The notes beneath the pieces are model-generated. The model saw nothing but the letters and a program-made list of their open reading frames with translations, ran no database searches and was not told the DNA's origin. Position numbers and translations under genes: made by a program. 64,000 bases of DNA, taken from Isoetes taiwanensis. Its lineage: Eukaryota > Streptophyta > Lycopodiopsida > Isoetales > Isoetaceae. The DNA is taken from positions 1,755,521 through 1,819,520 of the forward strand of contig JAJEKV010000008.1 of assembly GCA_021234155.1 (NCBI GenBank), read 5' to 3'. Positions 26,701 through 38,069 of the stretch are shown piece by piece; position 1 is the stretch's first letter; the number at the start of each line of letters is the position of its first letter.

Positions 26701-27664
26701 TAATTTCTTAAGTCAGAATCATCTTTATGTTGCACTTATGTTATACCGCTTAGTCTCCAGTAGTTGGACCAAGTCGTCATTTATATTTGCCTACAGATGC
26801 GCCTCAAAACGCCCCAGCGCCAGATTTGAACGGATGGAATAGCAAAGGGTAGTTCATGGAGATGTGAAAGAGCACAAACATGGCGATGGTGCCCTTCACC
26901 GGTCGTGATCGAGGTAACGATATGCCTATTCCTTCCTTTCAACACAAGGTAGACAGAGAATTGGGGTTATTTTTCAACCTAGCCGATCCGAGAGCATGGA
27001 TTTTTTCAACAGAAAACCGCTTTCCTAAAAGGAAAGGCTAGGTTTTGGGTAAAAGTAAGCACTTAATCCGCTACAATAGCTTAACCCTACTTTGTTTTTG
27101 TAAGAATTACGCTTTTGATATGGGTTCTGCCTTCGTGAGCCAAAAACGATGGAAACACAAGAGGCGCAACAACAAAGTCGCGGGCTTTGCATTTGTACAG
27201 ATGCCAATCTTTCCGATCCGCCTCAAAAGCAGGGAGAGAATATTAATGATAGATTGCTTTCACCGCTTGGAGGCAAGCAACGGATATACATAAAGAAAGT
27301 GTGGTAATGTTTTTATGCCGTGAAGGAAATAGTATGAGACAATTTACAAATAGTTTCGCTCAGGGCAAGGCAAACTTCCACATAGTTAAGGCTTAACATA
27401 AATCATTCCATTCTTTGACAAAAAGCAAAGGCATTCATAATATGACCATGAACAAGTATTAGAAAACCCTTAGATGCATTTTTAGATTAGAGGACTTCAC
27501 CAATTCGGGCCACCTTCATCATTGGCAAGAAGAAAATAATGTGTTTCTCTACTTTTACTTTGACTTGACAAACACATAGTTAGGGGCTCCAATTAACCCT
27601 AAATGTTCCTTCTTTGACAAAAGTAAGGATCGCTCAGAACTATAACCGTAAAGGATACAATAAT
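23788..27664. other. Gene-poor part of copy B
   Basis: Counterpart of 8,988-12,864. It holds the RING gene leader and then AT-rich non-coding sequence with a (GAATA)n run near 24,910-24,925. No gene is supported. Confidence 0.4.
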
Positions 27665-27850
27665 GAAAACCTTTTAGAAGTTCCCAAAAGCTTCTCAAAT
27701 TTGACAAACCTAATAAAAGAAGGATTTACTGCAAAAACCTTTAAGAGTTCCCAAAAGCTTCTCAAAGTTTACAAACCTAATAAAAGAAGGAGAAGTCAGT
27801 ATCAAAAAGCTTCTCAAAAGTTTACAAACCAATAAAAAGAAGGGGAAGTC
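27665..27850. repeat. Three-unit tandem repeat (copy B)
   Basis: Counterpart of the array at 12,865-13,045: three direct units around AAAGCTTCTCAAA followed by TTTACAAACC and AATAAAAGAAGG. The unit boundaries are clearer than in copy A. Confidence 0.75.
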
Positions 27851-30800
27851 GTAGGAATTACACAGCCTTCATGATTGACAATAAGAGAATAATGTGCTTT
27901 TTGCTTTACCTTGAGTTGATGTATGATTTACAATGCACCTTACTACAAGTTGTACCTATGGTTTACGCATTGTTTTACAAAATTTATCCATCATGTTGCT
28001 AGTTTATTTACCATGTAACGCCTAACCATCTTTGACTAGATCTCAAAGAAAGGCATACATTTTTTGCGAACTCAAGTATCCTCACTACACACACCTTAGA
28101 TGTCTCAATAGTAGCAAAAGTGTGATACCTTAGATCTCTCAGAGCATGCACATATTGCGTATAACGCCCAATTTCTTTTGCATCAATCAAAACACTCCAC
28201 TAAGTTTGTTGAAGTTCTCATTTTTATTCTTTGAGGGGGTCAATTCCACTTTTATCTACATATATATAGTATCTCATCTACTTTTTTATGCGCTAACTAT
28301 GGCAAGAAAAGCAATATGGCATTGTTATTGTTAGCAAGTTAGATAAGTTAATAATAACATGAAAGATTGAACGCTAGTTGATTATCATTAGTCCAAGTTT
28401 TGACCACTAATAAATCCCAAGCCAAAATCGCTAAGGTGCAAGATAAATGCTATATGGATACCATAGTAAGAAATTTGAAGATTGTTTAAGAAAAGGAGAA
28501 AGGATATTTTTTGAAAATCCCTCCTAACTAAAAGAATAACTACCGACAATTTATTATTGGTGCATTGTTATTGTTATTTGCGTGATCCATCCTCCAAAGA
28601 ATGCATACATTTTAAGCTTTGCATTTGCATCAAGCTCGACTCACAAGCATTTTTCCTTCTTTCTCAGAGAGAATTTAGCAGCCATCATTCTATTCTATTG
28701 CATCATTATCGACTCTACTACATGAACTAGATGGTTGGATGGTTGGTATCGCTTATGAAGATAGTTACTTTAAACTTCTAAGTACATAGGCACTTACTAA
28801 AACCATTTCAGTACAGCCAAGCTAAGGTCACGCCGACAAATTCTTGTATTACTTAGTATTCTAGATAATTCATTGGATAACTACAGAGTTGTTATAAAAG
28901 GGATTTTTGGGGACACTCTATTCTTTGACATATAGTGGAGTGAGATCAAAGACACTCCAAATTTTGTATATTATATTTTGAGACAAAATTTGAAATTGTT
29001 TGGCAAACGTGCCCTCAAAGATGCTAAAGGATTGTTTGTAAGGATTCAAATGATGCCCCTTCTTTGTAAGAATTGCTTGCATGTCGAACAATGCTTCAGA
29101 TGTTCAAAGATTAGCTGGCTCATGAATATCTAGTCGGTCGGTTATGTAGTACTCGACAGGGTTCCCCGATGAACCTTTTCAAATATAAATGGGGTTAAAT
29201 TTTTTGAAAACCTTTGTGGCCCCTGATGGGTTTTTTTCCCCTATAGCCTCCAAGTCGCTAATTGCGTATCACTTTACTCTTCCCTCTCAGGCCGGAGATG
29301 GGTGTTTAATTTTGCGTGCTTTCTTTTCCTCGTGTCAGATAGGAACGATGCCATTCAATGTTTGAGTTCCGCCTCCTCGCGAAATTACCTTTTGAGTAAT
29401 CGACTTCATCTCCTTCTTTCCTTGTTTTCTTCGGCAAAGGACCAACAAACCCACAGACGCTTCGAAGTTTTAGACTTGGGGATGATTTGATTCGTTGGTT
29501 GTTGGCTAGTTGGATCACGGTCCAAATCCCCACCGATTCTCCGTCGCTTCCTCAGGCTTCGTGATTCGCTTTTCCTCGTTCTTGTCTATGTTTATCCCCG
29601 TGATCGATCTTATTTCTTTTCCGGCTCTGGTTAGTATCTCGATTTTCTTTAGGGAGAGTTTTAGAGATGGTTTCAAAATAGCTAGGTTCCCCGGAATCAA
29701 TAAGATGGATTGGCACCCTGATCTCGTTGTTGGAAAAGATGCGATTAATCAAAACTATCCATCGTGCAATCCTCAAAATGTAGGTTGGGACAAAATCCGC
29801 TTACTTGCCACAAAGAAAAATCTTCACTAACAACGTGCACTGTAAAACCCACTTCCCCAAGCATCAATCATCGCCCCGTAATGAAGCTCTAACCGCTACG
29901 TGAATAGAGATAAAGAGGCCCTCCTCTGTGAGGCCGCATCTATATGCATCCCGCAACAAAACCGAAAATAGAAGCATGCCACTACAATGATGCACAATTT
30001 AATTTCACACGCCTAAGCAAATCAATCTACACAAATAGATCTACTAGCATAATTTAGAAGCTTTGCGCGTTCGATGATTAGATGGCATCCAAGCACAAGA
30101 ATATATCCATTGTTGAAGAAACGGGTTTGGCACCGCCCGCATCGAAGAAAATAACCCATCTACATAGGTTGGTCCAAAGCGGCAATGTTTACATTTCTCG
30201 ACAAAGTCCGAATTATGAAATCAACCCTATTTACATAGGTCGATGTAAATCAACTCTATCTACATAGGCATGCGCCAAATAAAAAGCTCGCACTGCTTAT
30301 CCACCAAGCACGCCCCGGGTCACCAAATCGTGCGTGCATACGTGATAACTCGCATTACGTGGATGGCCCAGCTTTAAATACATAAGCGATAGGCAACGAT
30401 GCAACGGAACAAAGAAGAAAGAAGAACCCGGCCCACAAATTCTAGAAGAAACGGACACATACTCACGCCGCTAACCGGAAATCCTAACCACAACCGAGCC
30501 TTCCAGACTTCCAGTTACACAAAAACTCCCAAAAGCAGGTTGAACGGGTGTGTCTCTTTTTATATGAAGCCAAGGAGAATCCCGGAGGATTCTAGAACCT
30601 CTCAGAGAACCTCTCTGTAAGCTTCTAGCACCCTCTATACTATAATGAAGAAACTTCTAGCGCAAACTACTTCTTTCTAAAATTTTTAAGAGGTGACACG
30701 TATCTAACTCTAACCAATAATATTTAAACAATCAACTATATTTAACCTAGCCCCTTATCCTCCATATTACAATTATATATTAGAGATAATACATTGCGTG

Positions 30801-30937
30801 CGCATGTCTTCTTGGCGGTTTTTTAAAGACATGTAATCATGTTGTCAATATGGTAACCATTGAAAATCATCCCAACCCAAGATATACCCTATCATACAAG
30901 ACTTTAGGAAGGAATCTCATTTTTTGGCCATTTATAA
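27851..30937. other. Gene-poor part of copy B
   Basis: Counterpart of 13,046-16,147. No coding sequence is supported. The long frame seen in copy A at 14,371-15,075 breaks into unrelated short frames here. Confidence 0.4.
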
Positions 30938-31783
30938 AAGAATAATGGGAAAGTTACCGAACTGCCCTTGCGAAATGGGCAATTTACCAAATTACCCCTA
31001 TGAAACCGGAAATTACCAAAATGCCCTTCGGGCAGGCAAGGGGCAGAGAAACGATCAGAGAAACGGAGGGAAGCTGCCGTTGCTGAGAAATTTAGCAGGA
31101 AAAAAAAAAGATCAACCCTCTAAAGGCAAACGGAGGTCAGCAAAAGGTCTTCCTCTTATTGGAGCTGCTGCTAGTGCAAAAATTTTCAACTTCTGATGCT
31201 ATAGGCAGACATTTCTTTAATGCCTGTATCGTTAAATTTCTATATGCTGATATAGACCTGATTATAGACTTGTTACATTGGTCTTCTTCCCTGGATGCCC
31301 ATAACAGACTCTACTTGGGAAATGCTTCAAGAACTCAGGGAGCTTGACGAGGTGAACATAATTGCACATGCAGGCGATGGAGCCAGAAAATGTATCCAAA
31401 ATCATGGGTTATTTGCTGTTGCAAGATCAATGCGAGCCAGAAATGCTACGACTGGCACTGGGCTCAGATTATTTGTTTCAATCTATGATAGCGCAGAGTA
31501 AAAAAGAGCCGTGGTTCGGGCGTAATCCAATCTTGAATCCGCTTAAAGCTTCCAAATTCAAAGACATCCCACGCTTTATTTCGCCTCCCTGCTACAAATG
31601 GAGCAAGACCTTTGCTACATCGGGCTCTCCATAGCTAGACATCGTTGTCCATTAAACGACAGCTTCCCTCCGTTGCCTGCCCTGCCTGCCCGAAGGGCAT
31701 TTTGGTAATTTCCGGTTTTATAGGGGTAATTTGGTAAATTGCCCATTTCGCAAGGGCAGTTCGGTAACTTTCCCAAGAATAAT
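30938..31783. mobile_element. Complete Pack-MULE (Mutator-like element carrying a captured gene fragment)
   Basis: The element proper is 30,947-31,774 (828 bp). It starts GGGAAAGTTACCGAACTGCC and ends with the exact inverse, GGCAGTTCGGTAACTTTCCC. The inverted ends extend about 92 bp (30,947-31,038 and 31,683-31,774) with a single mismatch by eye. More inverted similarity continues inward around ACGGAGGGAAGCTG. It is flanked by the perfect 9 bp direct repeat AAGAATAAT (30,938-30,946 and 31,775-31,783). Long inverted ends plus a 9 bp duplication are the signature of Mutator-like elements. There is no transposase; the interior instead holds a fragment of a host CCCH zinc-finger protein gene, which makes it a Pack-MULE. 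The 31,040-31,360 interior part (frame with KFLYADIDLIIDLLHWSSSL) may be a second captured piece of unknown origin. Confidence 0.85.
31368..31634 (+). pseudogene. Captured N-terminal fragment of a plant CCCH zinc-finger RNA-binding protein
   Basis: From ATG at 31,368 the frame reads MQAMEPENVSKIMGYLLLQD, then a stretch including EPEMLRLALGSDYLFQSMI. This closely resembles, from memory, the N-terminus of plant CCCH/RRM proteins of the AtC3H46 type (QxLDPENASKIMGLLLIQD, then EMIRLAFGP, then VHSVI). The zinc finger and RRM that follow in the family are absent; after residue ~55 the similarity fades and the frame ends at 31,634 inside the Mutator-like element. A GCACATGCAG just before the reading frame looks like a splice acceptor, so the capture may start at an intron/exon border. 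It could give a chimeric transcript, but promoter evidence is lacking. Confidence 0.65.
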
Positions 31784-31846
31784 TCCAGCAAGTAGGCTAA
31801 GTGCACAAGTTGGCTTTGAACTTTTGTATTAAATGTATAGGGAATA

Positions 31847-31873
31847 GGGAATGGAGGTTGGTCCTCCATTCCC
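31847..31873. repeat. Perfect hairpin, copy B
   Basis: 11 bp stem GGGAATGGAGG / CCTCCATTCCC around the loop TTGGT, 73 bp beyond the right end of the Mutator-like element. Unchanged between tandem copies. Confidence 0.6.
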
Positions 31874-31889
31874 AATTTTTTTTGGGGGA

Positions 31890-32874
31890 GATCCGATGAA
31901 CTTTATCTGGAAAGAGCTAAGCGACGAAGTAGAGGACCTGCGAAGAACAAAACTTGGGAGACTCAAATTTTGGGACGCAGAGTTGGCCACTCCATCAGGG
32001 TACTGGATATATAGGCAGTTCCTTGCTTCGGAGCGCTCCCTGTGCATGCATAATCGCTATCTTTCCTTTTTTCTCTCTTTATCTTCTCCAACTAAAAAAC
32101 TTTCTGCCTATAATATAGAACCAGATGCTAGGAAAGAAAATGAAAGAGTTACAGTTTGGATAAAATCCATGCAGGAATTTTTGTCTGGTTCTACTTATTT
32201 TCTTTTATTGGATCAAACATGGCTACTGGCAAATGTCGTTCCAGGCATCAATCAGTAACAGATGCCTTAACCTGATATTCTAGTACTAAGTTACCGATTT
32301 TTTAGAGAGGTGACTGACTTGATTATAAATCCTTCTGCTCTATTCTACAAGAGGAATCCAAGAACGGCTTTCTATGTTTTAGGCACCAACGACAGATCTT
32401 CAATTAGTCAAGCTTTCTATAATGAGGTAAACTCTGTCAAAGTGTTGACTTATGCTGAGGTTTGCATGCTTAGATCTTTCGTTTTTTTAAGACGACACCT
32501 TGTGGTACTATAATATTATACTGCAAGTTCGTTTCAGAATTTTTGCAAGAACATGTTTTCCTCCCTTTTGTTTTCTATTATCTATTACTAGACCTCCATA
32601 ACGGTATATAATTATGCAACCCCTCTTATGATGGCCAGGACAAGGTTTGTTTAATTTGAAAGAAAGAATCTTAGACATTAGAAGCCAGAGCATGATCAAT
32701 CCTGCTACTCTTATCTACATCGTCATTATACAACATTGTGTCCGATCAATGTATAGTTTTTGGCCTTTTTCTTTTGCTTTGCCAACTAAGAAAGTGAAGT
32801 TTCAAAGAACTTTAAATATGCTATGGAGAGCAATAGTCTACAATATAGTTGCCATCATGGCTGATTTTCGATGA
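31890..32874 (+). CDS. Coding-like fragments of unrecognised gene (copy B)
   Basis: Frames on the plus strand read like genuine protein. From an ATG at about 31,897: MNFIWKELSDEVEDL, then FWDAELATPSGYWIYRQFL and ERVTVWIKSMQEFLSGSTYF. Then at 32,310-32,513 there is RTAFYVLGTNDRSSISQAFY. Then at 32,647-32,874 there is SMINPATLIYIVIIQHCVRS, ending with LNMLWRAIVYNIVAIMADFR and a stop. Part of the same peptides is recoverable in copy A, which supports real coding ancestry, but frames shift between pieces. The last piece has a hydrophobic stretch that could cross a membrane. I could not name a family. Confidence 0.35.
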
Positions 32875-33873
32875 GGCTTTCAGATACTATCTGCATATTA
32901 AACATCAAGAATCACATCAATAACATCTTCTAAGCTTATTTGTGTTTTGCAAAAAAACCTTGGCTTCATAAAAGGATGAAGTGAAAACTATCATCGCAAG
33001 GATTTACACTTGTTGAAGTTAACCAAATCTCCAAGTAAGTCGTCTATTTTTATTCTGAAGGGTGTATTTAAAAACTAGAGATTCTGCATCTTTAATATTG
33101 TTTTTATCAGACATGAATGAGCAGTTTGAATTTCATCAAACTGTATCTTAGAACATTAGGTAGATGGGATTACATATACACCTTTGAGATGTCCTGCTTT
33201 TGTGATGATCAGGATATTTGATATTAACATTAGATTCTATGCTTCCATATCTTCTCAAAGCCATATCTTCTCAGAGCACCATTTTTGGATGACTTGGCAT
33301 TATACATTCTTGAGGTACTAGATGTGCATCTTCTATTGTTGAGTCAGCAGCAATGACCATGATCTTCTTTGCACAAATTGAGGCTTTTTTTATGCTAATA
33401 GTAATGTTTAATACTAGCCCATTGTATGGGTCTCATGGCTTTGGTCTTTATGAATGTCAAAAAGTCTATTCTATTCTTTTATATTATATTATTATATTCC
33501 TTCAATAATATAATGCATGTAAAGATTAACACCATTAAGTACATTTGTCTCAAATGTTATAGAATTTTAGGTTGTGCGTCGCCTTGACATTCTAGACTGT
33601 GCCCCTGTCTCTCAAACCCTAGCATTCATGTGGAGGGAAAATGATTTTCTTCCTAATTTATGGGATATAGAGCATCCAAGTCGCATTTAATTTAAGTGGG
33701 TCAGATTCTGACGTTTGGATCTCATACTGAAAATGGAACTCATACTAAAAGGGAAAAAAAATTGAATTGAATGCTTGTATAGAATTACACATCATACACC
33801 AAGAACTGGGTCACTTGTTTATCTCATAAATTTTATAAACCACGAGTTGAGAAAGTTTTAAAGCTTCTCAATA
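32875..33873. other. Non-coding stretch between unknown gene fragment and gag region
   Basis: AT-rich, no gene seen. This may include the 3' part of the minus-strand LTR element. Its second LTR, which should begin TGTTAGAG and end CCAACA in plus orientation, was not found here or in copy A. Confidence 0.35.
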
Positions 33874-35329
33874 TTATCTACTCTCATACAATGCTATAGC
33901 ATGGAGGTTGCTCATGGCTTTGTCCATCTCCCCTTTGGGGATCTTGTGGATCTTGTCATTTGAAATGTGACAAGTTGGATATGACCATACCACACACTCC
34001 ACCAATTCCCTCCTTTGAGGATCAGCATGATTTGCCCTCCACTTTTTCTCCCAGCAGTCGGTGTATTGCTCCTTCAAGTTGCCCTTCTTGTGCCTTCCAA
34101 TGGGCTCCCAATATTGAATTTGGAATCCAGGACGCAACTCCTCTCTATCAGGCATGGTGGTGGTAACATCAGAGAGTGCCACCCCTAACTATATTGGACA
34201 ATCCTCATCGTCAGGCCTTACTAGCACAAAGTATCCTTCCTTGATGTCCTCAAAAGGATCCCACTCAGGAAGATCAAACCACTTCGGCTTTGAGGCCTTG
34301 CTTCCCACAAATCACTCGCCACTCGGAGCCATTGTTAGGACCGAAGTCAACTTTCTTAGATGTGCGTGCTCTGTGAGAACCCTTTCATCTAGACTCTGGT
34401 AAGAACCCATCTCTCAGCTCCCCCCCGCATGGCTGTTCTGTTTCTAAGCATGTCACACTTTTCTCCCAATAATTGATTAGGGAGTCCATGTGATTTTCTT
34501 CAAGGTGGAGGTGTGCCTTCCATTTTGAAACATCCTCCCAAAGGTGTTATATAATCCTTGATGCCCTTCACTAGTTGGCTAGAGTCTTTAACAAATTTGA
34601 AGGGAGGAAGTGGTTGGTCTGCCCTCTAGGAATAAGAACTTCACCAGAGCCCCCTTTGCCACAACTCGATTCCTTGTACAGGCATCCGGGTTTCCACTTA
34701 TATTGCATGATCGGTATTCCATCCCCTCGACCCAAAACTTGAACCGAGGTGGCTTTGTGTGTCCCGGCTTAACCGATCCTTACCATCTAGCAAGTATCCC
34801 TCGACAAATGATTTCCAACTGCAACCTCATCCATCAAGAAGGCCATTGGGTTGGGGTCAATGCAGCTCTCAAACACATCCATTAGTTCGGGGAGACTAGT
34901 CACGCTTTTCAGCAAAGAACTTCATGAATGTATCCCAACTTATCTTCAAATTTTGAGAGTATACTTTTTGTGCCTCTAGTAATGTTGTAGGTCGTTTTGG
35001 CCTTCACCTTATGAGCAATAGCTCGCTTCAGCCCCTTCACATACCATTGAATATCCATTTCATCACTCCTTGCAATCTTCCAATGAACCATGGCTTTGAG
35101 AACCGCAATATACCCCCTATACATAATCTAATTGATTCATCTTTCTTTGTGTGAAATTGGTCCACCTTAGTGTTATCCTTACCATGAACTTTGATAATTA
35201 GCAATGAAAGCTTCCTTTAATTCCTCGATATGTCATGGTATCCGGCTGAGTTTGTGCCCATTCCTCCACCGAATCTTGCAAAGAACTATGAAACCAAAGC
35301 AAGTAATCACGGTCCTCAAAAGACGCCAC
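33874..35329 (-). mobile_element. LTR-element gag region with an unusual downstream domain (left part)
   Basis: Minus strand. From 35,329 down: FEDRDYLLWFHSSLQDSVEEW (gag-like, resuming the gag interrupted by the large insertion), then the gag segment DEMDIQWYVKGLKRAIAHKV near 35,100-35,000. Next comes a cysteine-containing stretch. Finally an open stretch at about 34,300-33,874 reads GYFVLVRPDDED, LGVALSDVTTTMPDREELRP, VQYW-like QIQYWEPI, CWEKKW and VECVVWSY. That last part is not protease, integrase or RT. Its spacing recalls BAH/PWWP-like modules, but I cannot assign it. No pol domains follow. A fossil with several breaks; the element looks non-autonomous. The part to 35,184 lies in tandem copy B and recurs in copy A. 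Confidence 0.55.
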
Positions 35330-35489
35330 GGGGTGGCATAAATGACGCCATTTTAGCCCTAAACAATAGCGCTAATTAAGGGGTTTAACTGAATTTTAAA
35401 TTTTTTAGCACTAAATCCCGCCCATGGGATCCTAAACCGCCGAACCTTTTCCCCTTTCCTACTTTCTTGGAGTTTCTTGGATCGGATTC

Positions 35490-35840
35490 AAAACATAGTC
35501 GCTCCCCATCGAGATCCCCACCATTGCTTGGTTAATCGGCCGGATCAAATTGCTAAGGATCAGATCGCCCCACGCTAGTAGAATTATCGAACTGCTATCC
35601 GTACCATTCTAAACAATTGCCACCATTAGATTCAACAAAATCCCCAATCGAGATCCCATTTCCCCGCTTGGTTAACCGGCCGCAGTAAATTGTCGTCTTT
35701 GTGCCGCCGCCACTAGTAATTATCGAATTCGCTATTTGTACCATTCTAAACAATCGATTGCCGACAATCGAGATCCCATTACTACGCTTTGTAAAGAGCT
35801 CTGATCAAATTGCTCATCTGAACAATTTCCCCACTCAAGA
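35490..35840. repeat. Tandem repeat, ~130 bp unit, about 2.5 copies
   Basis: Three successive starts of ATCGAGATCCC (near 35,509, 35,649 and 35,769), each followed by a CGCTTGGTTAA-like phrase. The first two continue through CTAGTAATTATCGAA and GTACCATTCTAAACAAT. The third is truncated. Located just inside the left end of the large insertion. Confidence 0.7.
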
Positions 35841-35989
35841 AAAGTTTAGTGGTAAGCATCTAATCTTTGTTGACAAATCTTTGGGAATGGTAAATAATGT
35901 GGAAATGGTTTCATTCTATTATATTTCATGCTTCTATATTGAAGACAAAGGTTAATGTAGCGGTGTGTGGAGGATTGCTTTCCAGGTGT

Positions 35990-36520
35990 GGAGAACTTTT
36001 TGGGCTTGGTATCGCCGAAAGTACAACTTAGTAATGTTTGGTCGCGGTAAGTTCAAGAAGTTGATGCTAACGAGTTTAGCATTTGGTACGATGTTTGTAG
36101 ACAATCGCTAGCAAATTATGCTAACAGGTTATATTGGTACTACGCTTCAAGCAGCAAGACTTGCTAGTTAGTATGTTATGTGTACCCGAAGTTACTTAGT
36201 GATTTCGCGGCTATGTTTGCGCAACATTTGCTAAGTAGCAAAAGTTACATTAAGAACGCCAATTTTGTGTTACACTTTGCAGTGCTCAAATTGTTATTAG
36301 CGGCGGTTGCTAAGAAGATGAAGTTCAAGCATAAGTTAGAAAGAGTTAGTCGCTATTTAGCATGACATGCTAAGCATTTGCTAATTTGCGCACAATAGGC
36401 CCAAGGTAATTGGTGTTCATGACAATTAGTAATTATTTGGAAAAGTAGCAGTTCATTGCTAAGCTTTTAGAGTTAGTACTATTCAGATACTTAGTGCTAT
36501 GATTTGATTGATTTAGTTTT
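35990..36520. repeat. Left subterminal TTAGCA/TGCTAA-rich zone
   Basis: Words such as TGCTAA, TTAGCA, GCTAGCAAATT, TTAGTGCTA and TTAGTA occur at short spacing throughout this half kilobase, in both orientations (for example ATTTAGCATGACATGCTAAG near 36,355-36,374). No frame is convincing. The mirror zone is at 44,290-44,830. Confidence 0.6.
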
Positions 36521-36549
36521 TTGCGAACACAATGAAGAACTTCCAAAGG

Positions 36550-37060
36550 ATATATAATTTCAAAGTCAAAAGGGATAGAATGGCAACAAAGAAAACTCAA
36601 CCTAAAGTGACCATAGATCTAAGAGGAAGCAAGGAGGATGTTTGACACATCTGTGTTTCCTTCGAGGGCATGACCTCTTCGATGTAAGAAAGGCGCATGT
36701 GGCTGAAGATGAGATAAGCAAAATATTTGGTCGCGGTAAAAAGCGGTGGGTACCAAGCAAATTTATAAGTCTAGTCGAATGAATCCACTATTTGTGGATC
36801 GGTTTTATGAACATCTACGTAAGATGTTACCAAAGAACCGATGTTTGTGTTGGAGAGATTGGGAAGTTTTTGCACGGGCATTCACTTTGCATGTGAGAGG
36901 ACAAAAGATTAATCGGCCATTTGTGGTTAAAACGAAGAAAAAAGTTACAAAATTTAAGGTCGAGAAAGAAGGTAAGTATGAGCCCCTCATTTCATACAAA
37001 CGCTGTTGGTTGTGTAGTGGACTATTCTCACATCAACTCCTTGATTGTCGGCTTAGATAA
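36550..37060 (+). CDS. Zinc-knuckle-like protein fragment of the large insertion
   Basis: Peptides appear in order: QPKVTIDLRGSKEDV, FEGHDLFDVRKAHVAEDEIS, KKRWVPSKFISLV, NPLFVDRFYEHLRKMLP and CWRDWEVFARAFTLHVRGQK. The last piece, YKRCWLCSGLFSHQLLDCR, has a C-x2-C-x4-H-like x-C pattern recalling a retroviral-type or CCHC zinc knuckle. The longest single frame is 36,746-37,060; upstream pieces lie in another frame. I know no family with this order. A nucleic-acid-binding role is an inference from the Cys/His pattern and the many basic residues. Confidence 0.4.
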
Positions 37061-38069
37061 AGCGAGAAGGATGACTTGAATGTTAGAGTTAAAAGTGCAG
37101 CCAATGAAATGAAGGAAAAAAGGAAGTTGTGGAAGAAGTGCAGTATCACGAGGTGGATGCCGCAAAACAAAGAAATTGAAGCAAAGAAGGCGGTGTGAGC
37201 ACTCCAAAGTCATTACATTCCCGTCGTCAATGCCGGTTTCCAAGGAAAAGGAACTTTTGAGGCTTACAACAAAGATACAAGAGTATGGAGGAAATTCACA
37301 AAGGGGTAATTGCTAATGACCTTTGCAATTACATAGTGCTCAATAATTATTCTTTTTCTTCATCATTTTATTTATTTTAAACAAAAGTAAGACGACGAAC
37401 ATAGACTCCAACCAAGGCCGGAGAAGTTGAATGAAATAGCTTCATCTCCTAATAAGATGTCCGGATCTGCAACTCAACCTTCCATTTTTGAACATCCAAC
37501 ATTCTCTACCGTAGCATTTGCAAAATTACAAAGTTGTTCTTTTCAGACATATGCCTATGACCCACTTTTGTCTCTTCAAATTTATTGTTGCACATTGCAT
37601 GCACATTTTCATCCAATTTGTGCTTACATATGTTTCTTAAAGAGATCAACTTGTCCCTCTTATGAGAGCCGATGCCTCATAATTGGTTCCGTCCATTGAC
37701 TTCCATGTAGATCCGCACTAGATTCTCGCCTCCCAATTATAGTGCAATGCACCCATTGAATGCACTCAAGATCCATCATTAAAGCTCACCGACTTGGAGG
37801 AGCTCGATATAATTATGCAATCCATTGAAGATTGCACTTTATTATCTTCCACAAGCCCAAACTTGAAGAGAGACAATGTTGAACAAAGTAATAGTTGTAA
37901 AAGACCTAAAAGTAAGTTATTCTTGTGAAGTATAACTACTTTGGATTTCTCGCCTATAAGTACTTATTTAGTTTGATAATTTGAATGATGCGGCTCAAGT
38001 TTGATATTTCAAACTCTATAGTTGACATTTCTAATGTAATTAAAGACAATCTTTGTGCAAGTAATAGAT

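Larger units (their letters stand above)
20500..35184. repeat. Tandem duplication unit, copy B (~14.7 kb)
   Basis: Second direct copy of the unit starting at 5,709. The internal junction is at about 20,499/20,500, where gag sequence of copy A runs straight into the AACAAGTGTAGC start of copy B. At its right end copy B continues without a break into more gag sequence (beyond 35,184), so copy B keeps the original right context and copy A the original left context. That is the layout expected for a simple tandem duplication. It is also what an assembler can produce by placing two haplotypes in tandem. Confidence 0.9.
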
